From: Bacillus sp. 103mf
GTDB lineage: Bacteria > Bacillota > Bacilli > Bacillales > Bacillaceae_G
DNA length: 64,000 bases
Assembly (NCBI RefSeq): GCF_900116295.1
Contig: NZ_FPAF01000003.1
Span: 248,001-312,000 of the forward strand
Direction of reading: 5' to 3'
Position 1 is the stretch's first letter. The number at the start of each line of letters is the position of its first letter. A program made the position numbers and the translations under genes. Below are positions 34,170 to 43,349 of this stretch, piece by piece. The notes below the pieces were generated by a model. The model did not search any database and was not told the origin of the DNA. It was given only the letters and a program-made list of their open reading frames with translations.

Positions 34170-34931
34170 TTAGAATTGTAAACAAAGATAACTTAAAGTT
34201 CCGAATTCATAGCTTCGATGAATTACTTTTGGCTTGGCATTACCACTTCCCGTTGCAATGAAAAGAGGTACAAAGTGTTCTGCCCTTGGAACAGCTAAAC
34301 GTGCATGGGGAGCTTCAGCTTCCCAGTTGAATAGGGTGTCTGTATTGTTATTCTGAATTTGATCAATGAGCCATTCATCAAATTCAACAGCCCATGGTTC
34401 AGGTGTAGTTTGTTCCCATTTTAACATTCGCAAATTGTGCACGGTAACACCGCTGCCAATAACTAAAATATTTGCTTCTCCAAGTCCTTGAAGAGCTTTT
34501 CCAATTTCATATTGTTCTCTTGCAGGAAGGAAAGGGTTTACTGAGATTTGAACAACAGGTATATCAGCTTTTGGATACATACGGTGCAGGAGTGTCCAAG
34601 AGCCATGATCTAATCCGCGTGTTGTATCTTTTTGAACCGCAATTCTGCGGTTTTTAAATTTTTCTTCTAGCATTGCTGCAATAGATGACGAACCTTTTGC
34701 TGCATATTTTATTTCATATAGTTCAGGAGGAAAACCGCCAAAATCATAAATTGTTTCATATGCATTGTCTGAAGAAGAAATAGTTAAAATCTCACTTTCC
34801 CAATGAGCTGTAAAAATGACAATTGCTTTTGGTTTGTATGTTTCACCAAGTGTTTGTAAAAAACTCGTATAGTCTGTATCTTCAATGGCTAGCATAGGAG
34901 AACCATGTGCTAAAAATAATGATGGCATCAT
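34170..34931 (-). CDS. Class III extradiol ring-cleavage dioxygenase (DODA-type)
   Basis: A 253-residue enzyme starting at ATG 34931 behind GGAGGT. Family motifs are SLFLAHGSPMLAIED (histidine), IVIFTAHWESE (histidine), RGLDHGSWTLL and VPVVQISVNP, and AEHFVPLF near the C-terminus. DODA/YgiD-type enzymes use a non-haem metal to open catechol-like rings, and YgiD acts on DOPA; the substrate here is unknown. The last residues (SYLCLQF) end exactly where a repeat begins, so the natural C-terminus may have been altered. Confidence 0.88.
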   Translation of the reverse strand: MMPSLFLAHGSPMLAIEDTDYTSFLQTLGETYKPKAIVIFTAHWESEILTISSSDNAYETIYDFGGFPPELYEIKYAAKGSSSIAAMLEEKFKNRRIAVQKDTTRGLDHGSWTLLHRMYPKADIPVVQISVNPFLPAREQYEIGKALQGLGEANILVIGSGVTVHNLRMLKWEQTTPEPWAVEFDEWLIDQIQNNNTDTLFNWEAEAPHARLAVPRAEHFVPLFIATGSGNAKPKVIHRSYEFGTLSYLCLQF

Positions 34932-35149
34932 ATTTATTACCTCCAATAATTTAATTACTTTATGTAAGTAACTATATAACTTTATGTTTGTTTCGTCAAG
35001 AATGAAGTGGCAGAAATGAAAATTTCATGATTTGTAATAAGGAAAGCTTTTACATATAATTTATAGGGAGAAAAATGAATCATAGTTCATTTTATGGGGG
35101 ATAGATTCATATTGTTGTGAGATAGATTATAGGCTTGGGGGAGTCAAGA

Positions 35150-36073
35150 ATGAATAGACAAGAAAGATTCGTTATGACATCGGATGGATCAGAAATTTAT
35201 TTACGTCAATGGTCACCAGAAAATGAACCTCGTGGGATTGTTCAAATTGCACATGGTATGGCGGAACATGCTGGTGCATATACAGAATGTATCGAAGCAT
35301 TATTGAAAGCTGGATATGGAGTATATGCTCATGATCATCGTGGGCATGGAAAAACAGTACAGCAGGAAGAAGATTATGGTCATTTTGAGCCAAATATAGG
35401 TTGGAATCAAGCTGTTTCTGATGTGATTTTCGTTTCAGAGCTTATTTGTAAGGAACACACTCATCCACTTTTCTTATTAGGACATAGTATGGGTTCTTTC
35501 TTATCAAGACGTGCCGTGCAGCTTCGCGGTGAGCTATATAATGGATTGCTTATTTCAGGAACAGGAGGGAATCCAGGACTTTTAGGAGTCATTGGCCATA
35601 AAGTGGCAACGATTGAAATGAAGCTTCGCGGAGAAAAAATGAAAAGTCCAATGCTAAACTTCTTATCATTTGGTAATTTTAACTCACACTTTAAGCCAAA
35701 CCGTACGAAGTTTGATTGGTTGTCTTCAGATACGAAGCAAGTTGATAGATATATAGAAGACTCATTATGTGGATTTATTTGTACAACGAGTTTTTACCGT
35801 GAATTATTTAACGGTGTGCTGATGGTGAACAAACTTGAAGCATATAAGAAAACACCAAAAGAACTTCCTATTCATATTTTTTCGGGGGACCGTGATCCAG
35901 TTGGAAACATGGGGAAAGGGGTTCAAGAAGTATATGAAATGTATAAAAAATGTGGTGTTAAAGATGTTACCATCCGTTTATATGAGAACGGACGGCATGA
36001 AATGTTCCATGAGGTAAACAGACAGGAAGTGTTCCAGGATGTGATTTCTTGGTTAGACGAGCGTATTGTGTAA
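35150..36073 (+). CDS. Alpha/beta hydrolase, monoacylglycerol-lipase/lysophospholipase-like
   Basis: A 307-residue serine hydrolase. I start at ATG 35150 behind GGGGGAG. The oxyanion region is VQIAHGMAEHAGAYTE, the next block YGVYAHDHRGHGKTV, the nucleophile elbow LLGHSMGSF, the acid FSGDRDPVGN and the histidine ENGRHEMFHE. This is the pattern of monoacylglycerol lipase/PldB-type enzymes that hydrolyse lysophospholipids or monoglycerides. There is no signal peptide, so it acts in the cytosol. It is monocistronic. Confidence 0.9.
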   Translation: MNRQERFVMTSDGSEIYLRQWSPENEPRGIVQIAHGMAEHAGAYTECIEALLKAGYGVYAHDHRGHGKTVQQEEDYGHFEPNIGWNQAVSDVIFVSELICKEHTHPLFLLGHSMGSFLSRRAVQLRGELYNGLLISGTGGNPGLLGVIGHKVATIEMKLRGEKMKSPMLNFLSFGNFNSHFKPNRTKFDWLSSDTKQVDRYIEDSLCGFICTTSFYRELFNGVLMVNKLEAYKKTPKELPIHIFSGDRDPVGNMGKGVQEVYEMYKKCGVKDVTIRLYENGRHEMFHEVNRQEVFQDVISWLDERIV

Positions 36074-36122
36074 GAGAGGAATTTACCTAAGTAATTTGCT
36101 ATGAAAGATATCCTATATCTCA

Positions 36123-36157
36123 AATAAAGTCGCCTTAACAGAAATGGCGACTTTATT
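36123..36157 (+). terminator. Intrinsic terminator
   Basis: A perfect 12-bp stem, AATAAAGTCGCC / GGCGACTTTATT. Confidence 0.75.
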
Positions 36158-36286
36158 CTAGGGGTAATGGATTTTTATGGTAACAGTATATTAGGGATAC
36201 AATATTGCTTCTTCAACTAACGGAGCAGCTTAATGGAATAATTTATGTTGTAACAAAATGAGGATGTAACAATGGAGGTTGAAGTT

Positions 36287-36853
36287 ATGAAAAGATTAGT
36301 AATTATTACAGTAGGTAAAACCCATAGTGGGAAAACTACATTTGCAAGAGCTCTAGAAAAAGAGCTAAATAACTCATTTGTTATGGACCAAGATAATCAC
36401 GCTGAATTTATAAACACTTATTATAAGAACTTACAACCAAAACAAGGACCCAATATTATTAAGCATGCTCTTTCAAAGCTAATTGTCGATCATGCCAAAG
36501 AACACACTGATTTAAATCTTATTATTTGTAACTCAAATCGAAGCCGAAATGGCCGATTGTATTTGCTTGAAGAGTTGTTTAATAAAGATGAATTTGTCCG
36601 TATTTTGGTTCATTTTGATATTCCAGATGATGTTCTTCATGAACGAGTTACTCAAAGCGGGCGAAGTACCAATATATTTAGGGGTGCTTATTCTAATTTT
36701 GAGGAAGTGCTTGTTCGGCAACAAGCTGAATCCCTAAAAGAAGATGTAACAGATCCAGTAGAAGGTGAAGCAGATCATTTATTTGTCATTAAAGACAATG
36801 AAGAAGTTGATTCTGTTATTAAAGAAATTGTTCATATTGCTGAATGTTTATGA
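36287..36853 (+). CDS. P-loop kinase-like ATPase
   Basis: A 188-residue protein starting at ATG 36287 behind TGGAGG. It opens MKRLVIITVGKTHSGKTTFA with the Walker A GKTHSGKT, then FVMDQDNHAEF and LIICNSNRSRNGR. It has the layout of small AAA/zeta-like or gluconate-kinase-like phosphotransferases that phosphorylate a small molecule. Substrate unknown, cytosolic. It is monocistronic with a downstream terminator. Confidence 0.75.
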   Translation: MKRLVIITVGKTHSGKTTFARALEKELNNSFVMDQDNHAEFINTYYKNLQPKQGPNIIKHALSKLIVDHAKEHTDLNLIICNSNRSRNGRLYLLEELFNKDEFVRILVHFDIPDDVLHERVTQSGRSTNIFRGAYSNFEEVLVRQQAESLKEDVTDPVEGEADHLFVIKDNEEVDSVIKEIVHIAECL

Positions 36854-36967
36854 TTATTCTCAGTTTGTTGATAATTATCAAGTTATGTTTCAATTTTTAG
36901 AAAATTTTGATCATTTAAAAAGAGGAAGTTATTAAGCTAACGGGGGGAGTTAAAGAAGGACACAAGT

Positions 36968-37002
36968 AAACCCGTTATTTATATAGGTGGGGTTTCTTTT
37001 TT
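36968..37002 (+). terminator. Intrinsic terminator
   Basis: AAACCC / GGGTTT with a long loop, then CTTTTTT. Confidence 0.55.
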
Positions 37003-37095
37003 GGAATGGGAATAGAAAATAATATTAAAATTAATATTCAGAAATAAAAGAATTTTATCCTCTGTGTGTATAAAAGAAAAAAGGGAGATGAATCA

Positions 37096-37542
37096 ATGAT
37101 TGTTAGAAAAGCATTATTGGAAGAAGCGAACGAGCTCAGTAACCTCGCAGTATCTTCAAAAGCAACTTGGAATTATAGTGAAGAATTTATATTAGCATGT
37201 AAGGAAGACTTAACAATTACAGAACAATATATTAAGAATAATTATGTTTATATTTTAGAAGAAAATCAAGAAATGATTGGCTTTTTTTCCTTTCAGAGAA
37301 AAGAAGTAGACAGTCTTGATTTTCTATATCTGCACCCAACTTACAAAGGAAAAGGCTATGGCAGAATTCTTTGGGAAAGTGTTGTTCGGAAAGCAGTTGA
37401 ATTAAATATGAAGAGTTTTACGATTGATAGTGATCCAAATGCGAAAGGGTATTACATAAAAATGGGAGCGAAATTAATAGGAGAAACACCTTCTACGGTT
37501 TTTAAAAATCGCTTATTGCCACTTTTGCGGTATGATGTGTAA
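37096..37542 (+). CDS. GNAT family N-acetyltransferase
   Basis: A 148-residue GNAT starting at ATG 37096 behind GGGAGATGA. The core reads FFSFQRKEVDSLDFLYLHPT followed by YKGKGYGRILWE (the Q/R-x-x-G-x-G/A loop), and the end is SDPNAKGYYIKMGAKLIGE. It belongs to the common small-molecule acetyltransferase type; substrate unknown. A YunG-like gene follows after 50 bp in the same direction, possibly co-transcribed. Confidence 0.87.
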   Translation: MIVRKALLEEANELSNLAVSSKATWNYSEEFILACKEDLTITEQYIKNNYVYILEENQEMIGFFSFQRKEVDSLDFLYLHPTYKGKGYGRILWESVVRKAVELNMKSFTIDSDPNAKGYYIKMGAKLIGETPSTVFKNRLLPLLRYDV

Positions 37543-37592
37543 ATTGAGTCAGTCTAATCGGATATTTTGAATTCAGTTAGGAGATGCTAAGT

Positions 37593-37940
37593 ATGATGTA
37601 TATGGAAATAGAACAGATGAGAGAGGTTTTGTTTCAATCTTGGTCAAAAGAGACCAGTTCAAAATGGACACTAGCCAATCCAGCGAAAGGGCAATGTGGT
37701 GTAACAGCCTTAGTAGTTCATGATTTCTTTGGAGGAGAGATTATGAAAACGAAAGTTCCTGAAAGTTGGCATTTTTATAACAAAATCAAAGGTAAAAGAT
37801 ATGATTTTACAGCATCACAATTTTTGGACGAGATAGCATATAGGGACATACCTTCTAATAGAAAAGAAGCATTTGCAGATACAAATGAGATGCAATATGA
37901 TGCTTTAAAACAAAACGTTCGTATCCATATAAAGGAATAA
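37593..37940 (+). CDS. YunG-like small protein
   Basis: A 115-residue cytosolic protein starting at ATG 37593 behind TAGGAGA. The phrases SSKWTLANPAKGQCGVTALV, SWHFYNKIKGKRYDFTASQF and the downstream EAFADT are typical of proteins annotated as YunG. The conserved Q-C and H suggest a papain-like fold, but function is not established. It may be co-transcribed with the preceding acetyltransferase. Confidence 0.75.
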   Translation: MMYMEIEQMREVLFQSWSKETSSKWTLANPAKGQCGVTALVVHDFFGGEIMKTKVPESWHFYNKIKGKRYDFTASQFLDEIAYRDIPSNRKEAFADTNEMQYDALKQNVRIHIKE

Positions 37941-38051
37941 ACCTTGTATTAATTTATCTTTTGACTCTTATCGGTAAATAAGTTACTATAACGGTAGTAA
38001 CTTATTTGAGAAGAATATTTATTTCTAAAAGAGTCGAGAGGGGAAATATTT

Positions 38052-39359
38052 ATGAAAACAGCATATGTAAGCGCTGCAATCGTGACTTTGAATGAAAAAA
38101 ATGAAGTGTTGAAAAATGGATATATCATTGTAGAAGATGATCAAATTATAGAAGTACAATCAGGAGACTTACCGAGCGGAAAAGAAGTGGATCAAATTAT
38201 TAATCTTCATGGAAAGTGGGTATTGCCAGGTTTGGTGAATGCGCATACGCATGTCTTGATGAGTATTTTACGTGGAATAGGTGACGACATGCTCTTAAAG
38301 CCATGGCTTGAAACGAGAATTTGGCCGCTTGAAAGTCAATTTACACCAGAACTTGCTGTTGCGAGTACTGAGCTTGGTTTATTAGAAATGGTGAAAAGCG
38401 GAACAACAACATTTTCTGATATGTTTAATCCAATTGGAGTAGATCAAGATTCTATTATGGAAGCTGTTCGTAAAAGTGGCATGCGCGCTGCTGTTTCTCG
38501 AACATTATTTAGCTTCGGAACGAAAGATGATGAAAAGAAGGCAATTCAAGAAGCGGAAAAGTATGTGAAACGTTATGCCAATAAAGATAGTATGTTAACA
38601 ACGATGGTTGCTCCTCATAGTCCGTATGCGTGTTCTACGGAAATGTTAGAAGAGTGTGCACGAATTGCAGTGGAAAATAAGACGATGGTTCATATTCATC
38701 TTTCTGAAACAGACCGTGAAGTTCAGGATATTGAAGCGCAATATGGAAAACGTCCAGTAGAGTATGTAGCAGATTGTGGATTGTTCCAGAGACCGACAGT
38801 AATTGCTCACGGTGTTGTGCTGAATGATAATGAGCGCATTTTCTTAGCGGAACATGATGTGCGCGTTGCTCATAATCCGATTAGTAATTTAAAATTAGGA
38901 TCGGGTATTGCAAACGTTCGCGCGATGTTAGAGAGCGGCATAAAAGTCGGAATTGCAACAGATAGTGTTGCTTCTAATAACAATTTAGATATGTTTGAAG
39001 AAATGCGCATTGCGACTTTATTGCAAAAAGGTGTTCATAAGGACGCGACAACATTACCTGTTGAAACACTTCTCACATTAGCAACAAAAGTAGGGGCAGA
39101 GGTAATCGGGATGAACCAAACAGGTTCATTAGAAGTAGGCAAGTGTGCTGACTTTATTACAATTGATCCATCTAAAAAGCCACATTTACAACCTGCAGAA
39201 GAAGTATTATCACATCTTGTATACGCAGCAAGTGGCAAAGATGTTTCAGATGTTGTTATTAATGGAAAACACATTGTTTGGAACGGTGAGTGTAAAACGT
39301 TAGATGAAGAACGTATTATTTTTGAAGCGAGCCGTTATAAACAAGGATTGAATATGTAA
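38052..39359 (+). CDS. mtaD: 5-methylthioadenosine/S-adenosylhomocysteine deaminase
   Basis: A 435-residue amidohydrolase. Metal ligands are visible in LVNAHTHVLMS (H-x-H), MVHIHLSETDREVQ, IAHGVVLNDNE and IATDSVASNNN. The length and text match MtaD, which deaminates the nucleosides MTA and SAH to inosyl derivatives in methionine/SAM salvage; related chlorohydrolases are the alternative. It is a cytosolic zinc or iron enzyme. Start ATG 38052 behind GAGAGGGG. A strong terminator follows. Confidence 0.88.
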   Translation: MKTAYVSAAIVTLNEKNEVLKNGYIIVEDDQIIEVQSGDLPSGKEVDQIINLHGKWVLPGLVNAHTHVLMSILRGIGDDMLLKPWLETRIWPLESQFTPELAVASTELGLLEMVKSGTTTFSDMFNPIGVDQDSIMEAVRKSGMRAAVSRTLFSFGTKDDEKKAIQEAEKYVKRYANKDSMLTTMVAPHSPYACSTEMLEECARIAVENKTMVHIHLSETDREVQDIEAQYGKRPVEYVADCGLFQRPTVIAHGVVLNDNERIFLAEHDVRVAHNPISNLKLGSGIANVRAMLESGIKVGIATDSVASNNNLDMFEEMRIATLLQKGVHKDATTLPVETLLTLATKVGAEVIGMNQTGSLEVGKCADFITIDPSKKPHLQPAEEVLSHLVYAASGKDVSDVVINGKHIVWNGECKTLDEERIIFEASRYKQGLNM

Positions 39360-39367
39360 GTAATAAG

Positions 39368-39410
39368 AGAACGCTATACTTTCATCAAGTGAAAGGTAGC
39401 GTTCTTGTTT
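39368..39410 (+). terminator. Intrinsic terminator
   Basis: AGAACGCTA..CTTTCA / TGAAAG..TAGCGTTCT, then TGTTT. Confidence 0.8.
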
Positions 39411-39516
39411 ATGTTTGAAAAAAATAAAAATTCGGTGGAATGTAACACTTTTAAGATAACTATTCTGTTATAATATAAAACGTTTTATAAATTATTTGAA
39501 TTAAAGGAGCCGATTT

Positions 39517-41151
39517 ATGAAGCAGCATGAACGATTACTGATAGGAATTATACTTGCCACCTCTTTATTGATTTCAGCTTGTAGCAATAATTCGAGTAAA
39601 GCGAAGGGGGAAAGTGAAGAACAAGTATTAAATGTAACGATATCAGAAGAAATTCCGTCCTTAGATACTGCAAAATCCATGAACGGTACATCAGCGCATG
39701 TCATGCAAAATATATTTGAAGGATTATATGTACTTGATGAGAAAGATAATCCAGTGCCTGGTGTTGCAAAATCTTTTGAGAAAAGTACAGATGGAAAAAC
39801 ATATATATTTCATTTGCGTAAAGATGCCAAATGGTCGAATGGAGATGCTGTAACAGCGCATGACTTTGTTTATTCATGGCAGCGTACAGTGAAACCGGAA
39901 ACAGCATCACAATCTGCGTACATGTTATTTTATATAAAAAATGCAGAAACAATAAATAAAGGAGCTTTATCTGTAGATCAATTAGGTGTAAAAGCTATTG
40001 ATGATGTTACATTAGAGGTACAGTTAGAGAAACCAATCCCTTACTTCATTCATTTACTGCCACTTCCTATTTATTTACCACAGCACAAATCGTTTGTTGA
40101 AGGAAAAGGAAGCAAGTATGGATTAGAACCAGAACATATGATTTACAATGGTCCATTTGTATTATCGGAATGGAAACATGAACAAGAATTTAAGTTAAAG
40201 AGAAATGATACATATTGGGATAAAAATAACGTGAAATTAAAAGAAATTAATTTTCATATTGTAAAAGATACAGCGACAGCTGTTAATTTGTATGAAACTA
40301 ATAGCATTGATCGTACTCCAATTAATTCTTCATTCGTTGATAAATATAAAGGGAAAAGTGATTTTCATACAACGAAGGATTCTGCTATGGCTATGTTACG
40401 TTTTAATCAAAAAAATTCTGTGCTGGCAAATATAAAAATACGACAATCGCTTTCTATGGCTTTAAATAAAGAAGCAGTAGTAAATCATTTTCTAAACAAC
40501 GGTGCAGCAGCAGCTCAAGGAATTGTACCAGTAGGATATAAAAATGAAAAAGATGGAAAAGATTTTAGAAAAGAAAACGGTGATCTTGCCGTATATAATG
40601 TTGAAAAGGCAAAGAATCTTTGGGAAGATGCGAAAAAAGAGCTTGGTGTAGAACATATTACACTTGAATTTTTAACGTTCGAACAGGACCAAGCGAAGCA
40701 AACAGCGGAATATATGAAAGAAGAACTTGAAAAGAATTTACAAGGATTAACAATAAAAATAAAACAGCAACCATTTAAACAAAAATTACAACTTGAACAA
40801 ACAGGGCAGTATGATATGTCGATGGTTGTGTGGGGACCTGATTACAAAGATCCTATTAGTTATTTAGAATTATTTACGACGGATAATCCAAATAATAGAA
40901 TGAGTTATTCTAATCAGCATTATGATGAGCTTATAAATAATGCGAAAAATGATTTTGTATTGGAGGACAAGAAACGCTGGAAAGCTATGCAAGAAGCAGA
41001 GAAAATCTTATTAGAAGATGCTGCTATTGCACCGCTTTACCATACCGGGTCAGCATACGTTCAAAAGGAATATGTAAAAGGTATTGAAAAACATCAATTT
41101 GGCGGTGTTTATACGTATAAACATGCTTATATAAATCAAAAAGAGAAATAG
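39517..41151 (+). CDS. OppA-type peptide-binding lipoprotein
   Basis: A 544-residue extracellular solute-binding protein, family 5. The signal peptide ends in the lipobox LLISAC, so it is a membrane-anchored lipoprotein. It contains SLDTAKSMNGTSAHVMQNIF, the family signature DAKWSNGDAVTAHDFVYSW, and a C-terminal RWKAMQEAEKILLEDAAIAP. It should capture oligopeptides and deliver them to an Opp permease. No opp permease genes are adjacent, so it is one of the orphan OppA copies common in this group. Confidence 0.92.
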   Translation: MKQHERLLIGIILATSLLISACSNNSSKAKGESEEQVLNVTISEEIPSLDTAKSMNGTSAHVMQNIFEGLYVLDEKDNPVPGVAKSFEKSTDGKTYIFHLRKDAKWSNGDAVTAHDFVYSWQRTVKPETASQSAYMLFYIKNAETINKGALSVDQLGVKAIDDVTLEVQLEKPIPYFIHLLPLPIYLPQHKSFVEGKGSKYGLEPEHMIYNGPFVLSEWKHEQEFKLKRNDTYWDKNNVKLKEINFHIVKDTATAVNLYETNSIDRTPINSSFVDKYKGKSDFHTTKDSAMAMLRFNQKNSVLANIKIRQSLSMALNKEAVVNHFLNNGAAAAQGIVPVGYKNEKDGKDFRKENGDLAVYNVEKAKNLWEDAKKELGVEHITLEFLTFEQDQAKQTAEYMKEELEKNLQGLTIKIKQQPFKQKLQLEQTGQYDMSMVVWGPDYKDPISYLELFTTDNPNNRMSYSNQHYDELINNAKNDFVLEDKKRWKAMQEAEKILLEDAAIAPLYHTGSAYVQKEYVKGIEKHQFGGVYTYKHAYINQKEK

Positions 41152-41164
41152 ATAAATGATTAAG

Positions 41165-41201
41165 TAGCTAAGAGCTTTAGATAAGCCTTAGCTATTTTTT
41201 T
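41165..41201 (+). terminator. Intrinsic terminator
   Basis: TAGCTAAG / CTTAGCTA with an inner CTTT pairing, followed by a TTTTTTT run. Confidence 0.75.
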
Positions 41202-41207
41202 ATCAAG

Positions 41208-41406
41208 TATAGAAATGTAAATTGAAAAAATAACCTAAAAACCTTTTTCTTTTTAGGAGGGCGAGGGCATCTGGCCATGCATAGAAGCGGTCAGGGCCAT
41301 TTCCTGCCACGTGCAAGGGTGAAAACAGAGAGAGAAAGCGAGTGTAGGTCATGTTTTGCTCTGCTCTGCATAGCAGCGACTTATATGTGGATCAAAATGG
41401 ATATAG
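41208..41406 (+). repeat. ~200 bp MITE-like repeat, copy 3
   Basis: It carries GGCCATGCATAGAAGCGGTC then AGGGCC, followed by GCATAGCAGCGACTTATATG, as in copy 1. The ends (TATAGAAATG..., ...TGGATATAGA) are diverged forms of the TATATAAATCC terminal repeats. It lies between the oppA terminator and a two-component system. Confidence 0.7.
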
Positions 41407-41506
41407 ATTGTTTGAAGTTTAGAATATTTAGAAGTTTTTATGTAATGAACATGATACTATAAAAATGTGGGGAATATTTCAAATATACATAAAAAGAGGA
41501 TGGAGT

Positions 41507-42205
41507 ATGAAACAACAATCTATATTAGTCGTAGACGATGATAAGGATATTGTTCAAATGATTGAAGTGTATTTACAGCAAGAAGGCTACAAAGTTGTAA
41601 AAGCTTATGACGGAAAACAAGCATTACAGTTATTTTTGGAACATGATATTGAACTGGCGATCCTTGATATTATGATGCCGATTATGGATGGAATTGAAGT
41701 GTGCAGAAGAATACGAGAGAATAACAATATTCCTGTTATGTTCTTGAGTGCGAAATCAACGGATGTAGATAAAGTCATTGGATTAAGCACAGGGGCAGAC
41801 GATTATATGGAGAAGCCATTTAGTGTAATTGAACTGATAGCACGAGTAAAAGCGCAGTTAAGAAGATATACGTATTTAAATCAATCTTCAAAACAAGTGC
41901 ATGAGAAGAAGATACAAATTAGGGGATTAGAAATAGATGAGGCTTCTAGAAAGGTAATGTTATATGGAGAACATATTAATCTTACAAAGACAGAGTATGA
42001 GATTTTGTATCTGATGGTAATACATCCAAACCGCGTATTTACGCTAGAAGAAATTTATGAAAGTGTTTGGCGAGAAACAGCCTATGAAAGCAATAATACT
42101 GTGATGGTCCATCTAGCAAGACTAAGAGGGAAGATAGAAGCGAATCCAAGAGAATCAAAATTTATCCAAAACGTATGGGGAGTAGGATATAAAATTGAGA
42201 GCTAA
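41507..42205 (+). CDS. OmpR-family response regulator
   Basis: A 232-residue regulator starting at ATG 41507 behind GAGGATGGAG. The receiver has ILVVDDDKDIV, phospho-acceptor D54 in AILDIMMP and the lysine in YMEKPFS. The winged helix includes LTKTEYEILYLMVIHPNRVF and ends NVWGVGYKIES. It resembles VanR/PhoB-type regulators. It overlaps the kinase gene by 11 bp and is followed by an M23 peptidase-like gene, a likely target. Confidence 0.9.
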   Translation: MKQQSILVVDDDKDIVQMIEVYLQQEGYKVVKAYDGKQALQLFLEHDIELAILDIMMPIMDGIEVCRRIRENNNIPVMFLSAKSTDVDKVIGLSTGADDYMEKPFSVIELIARVKAQLRRYTYLNQSSKQVHEKKIQIRGLEIDEASRKVMLYGEHINLTKTEYEILYLMVIHPNRVFTLEEIYESVWRETAYESNNTVMVHLARLRGKIEANPRESKFIQNVWGVGYKIES

Positions 42206-43265
42206 ATTATTTCAAGGAATAAGAATGAAGTTTTTTGTCATTTTTATGTGCAGTATTGTATTAGCGACCTTATGTATTGTGTTCTTTCAAAATGCTATTA
42301 GTCATGTATATGGAAATATAGCGGAATTAGAGGAGAAGTATTCTTTTCTATATTTTGTTATTTTTCTTACCTTCACTTCATTCTTTTTCTTTCTATTATC
42401 AAAGAATATGATAACGAGATTAGAAGAAATTAATCAAAATGTGAAAAAAATTAGCAAGGGAAATTTAGACGTACAGATACAAACAATGAAAAATGATGAA
42501 ATAGGACAACTTGCAACAAATATTAATAAAATGACAAACAGTTTGAAAAAGTCAATTGAAAAGGAGAAGTTAGCACAAAAGATGAAAAATGAGATGATTA
42601 GTAATATTTCTCATGATCTGCGGACACCAGTAACATCGTTAATTGGTTATGTGGATTTAATAGAACATAATTTTGATGTAAATAAAGAGAATTGTCAGCA
42701 ATATGTAAGAGTTGTAAAACGTAAAAGCCGTGAATTGAAAAATCAAGTAGATGATTTACTTGAATATTGTCATATTAATTATAGGGAAATTCAGTTACAT
42801 AAAGAAATAGTAGGGGTAAAACAATTAGTGGAACAAGTTATGATTGATTTTATTCCCCAATTAGAGGCAGTACAAATGAAATTTCATATAGAGTGTAATC
42901 AAGACTTACAAATAGAAGCTGATATCAGTTTACTAGTAAGATTAATGCAAAATGTAATTAGCAACAGCATTTCGTATGGAAAATCCGGAAAGATCATTGA
43001 TATACAAATTTTTCAGGAAAATAGAAATGTTAAGATAAACATTAAAAATTACGGGAAGAAAATTTTACAAGAAGATATCCCTTATATATTTGAAAAATTT
43101 TATCGGGGAGAAAAGTCACGAAGTGCTCATACTGGTGGAAAAGGAATGGGACTTGCTATTGCTAAGAGCATTGCCAATATACATAAAGGTGATATTACAG
43201 TATACAGCGATGACAAGGAAACAGTATTTACACTCATTTTTCCGCAATATTCAATGAAACCGTAA
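42195..43265 (+). CDS. Sensor histidine kinase
   Basis: A 356-residue kinase. TTG 42195 overlaps the regulator stop; ATG 42225 with AAGGAATAAG upstream is an alternative. Two TM helices near residues 12-32 and 48-68 enclose a short loop. A HAMP domain follows (MITRLEEINQNVKKISKGNL). The H box is ISNISHDLRTPVTSL, the N box VISNSISYG, the F box FEKFYRGEKSR and the G2 box GGKGMGLAIAK. It pairs with the preceding regulator; the stimulus is unknown, plausibly envelope-related. Confidence 0.9.
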   Translation: MRAKLFQGIRMKFFVIFMCSIVLATLCIVFFQNAISHVYGNIAELEEKYSFLYFVIFLTFTSFFFFLLSKNMITRLEEINQNVKKISKGNLDVQIQTMKNDEIGQLATNINKMTNSLKKSIEKEKLAQKMKNEMISNISHDLRTPVTSLIGYVDLIEHNFDVNKENCQQYVRVVKRKSRELKNQVDDLLEYCHINYREIQLHKEIVGVKQLVEQVMIDFIPQLEAVQMKFHIECNQDLQIEADISLLVRLMQNVISNSISYGKSGKIIDIQIFQENRNVKINIKNYGKKILQEDIPYIFEKFYRGEKSRSAHTGGKGMGLAIAKSIANIHKGDITVYSDDKETVFTLIFPQYSMKP

Positions 43266-43349
43266 GAAAGTTGTAAGTATTTCTTTCAAATGTCGTAATT
43301 ATTATTTTGTACGATCTTAATATAAGACATTACAAATGGAGGGAATACA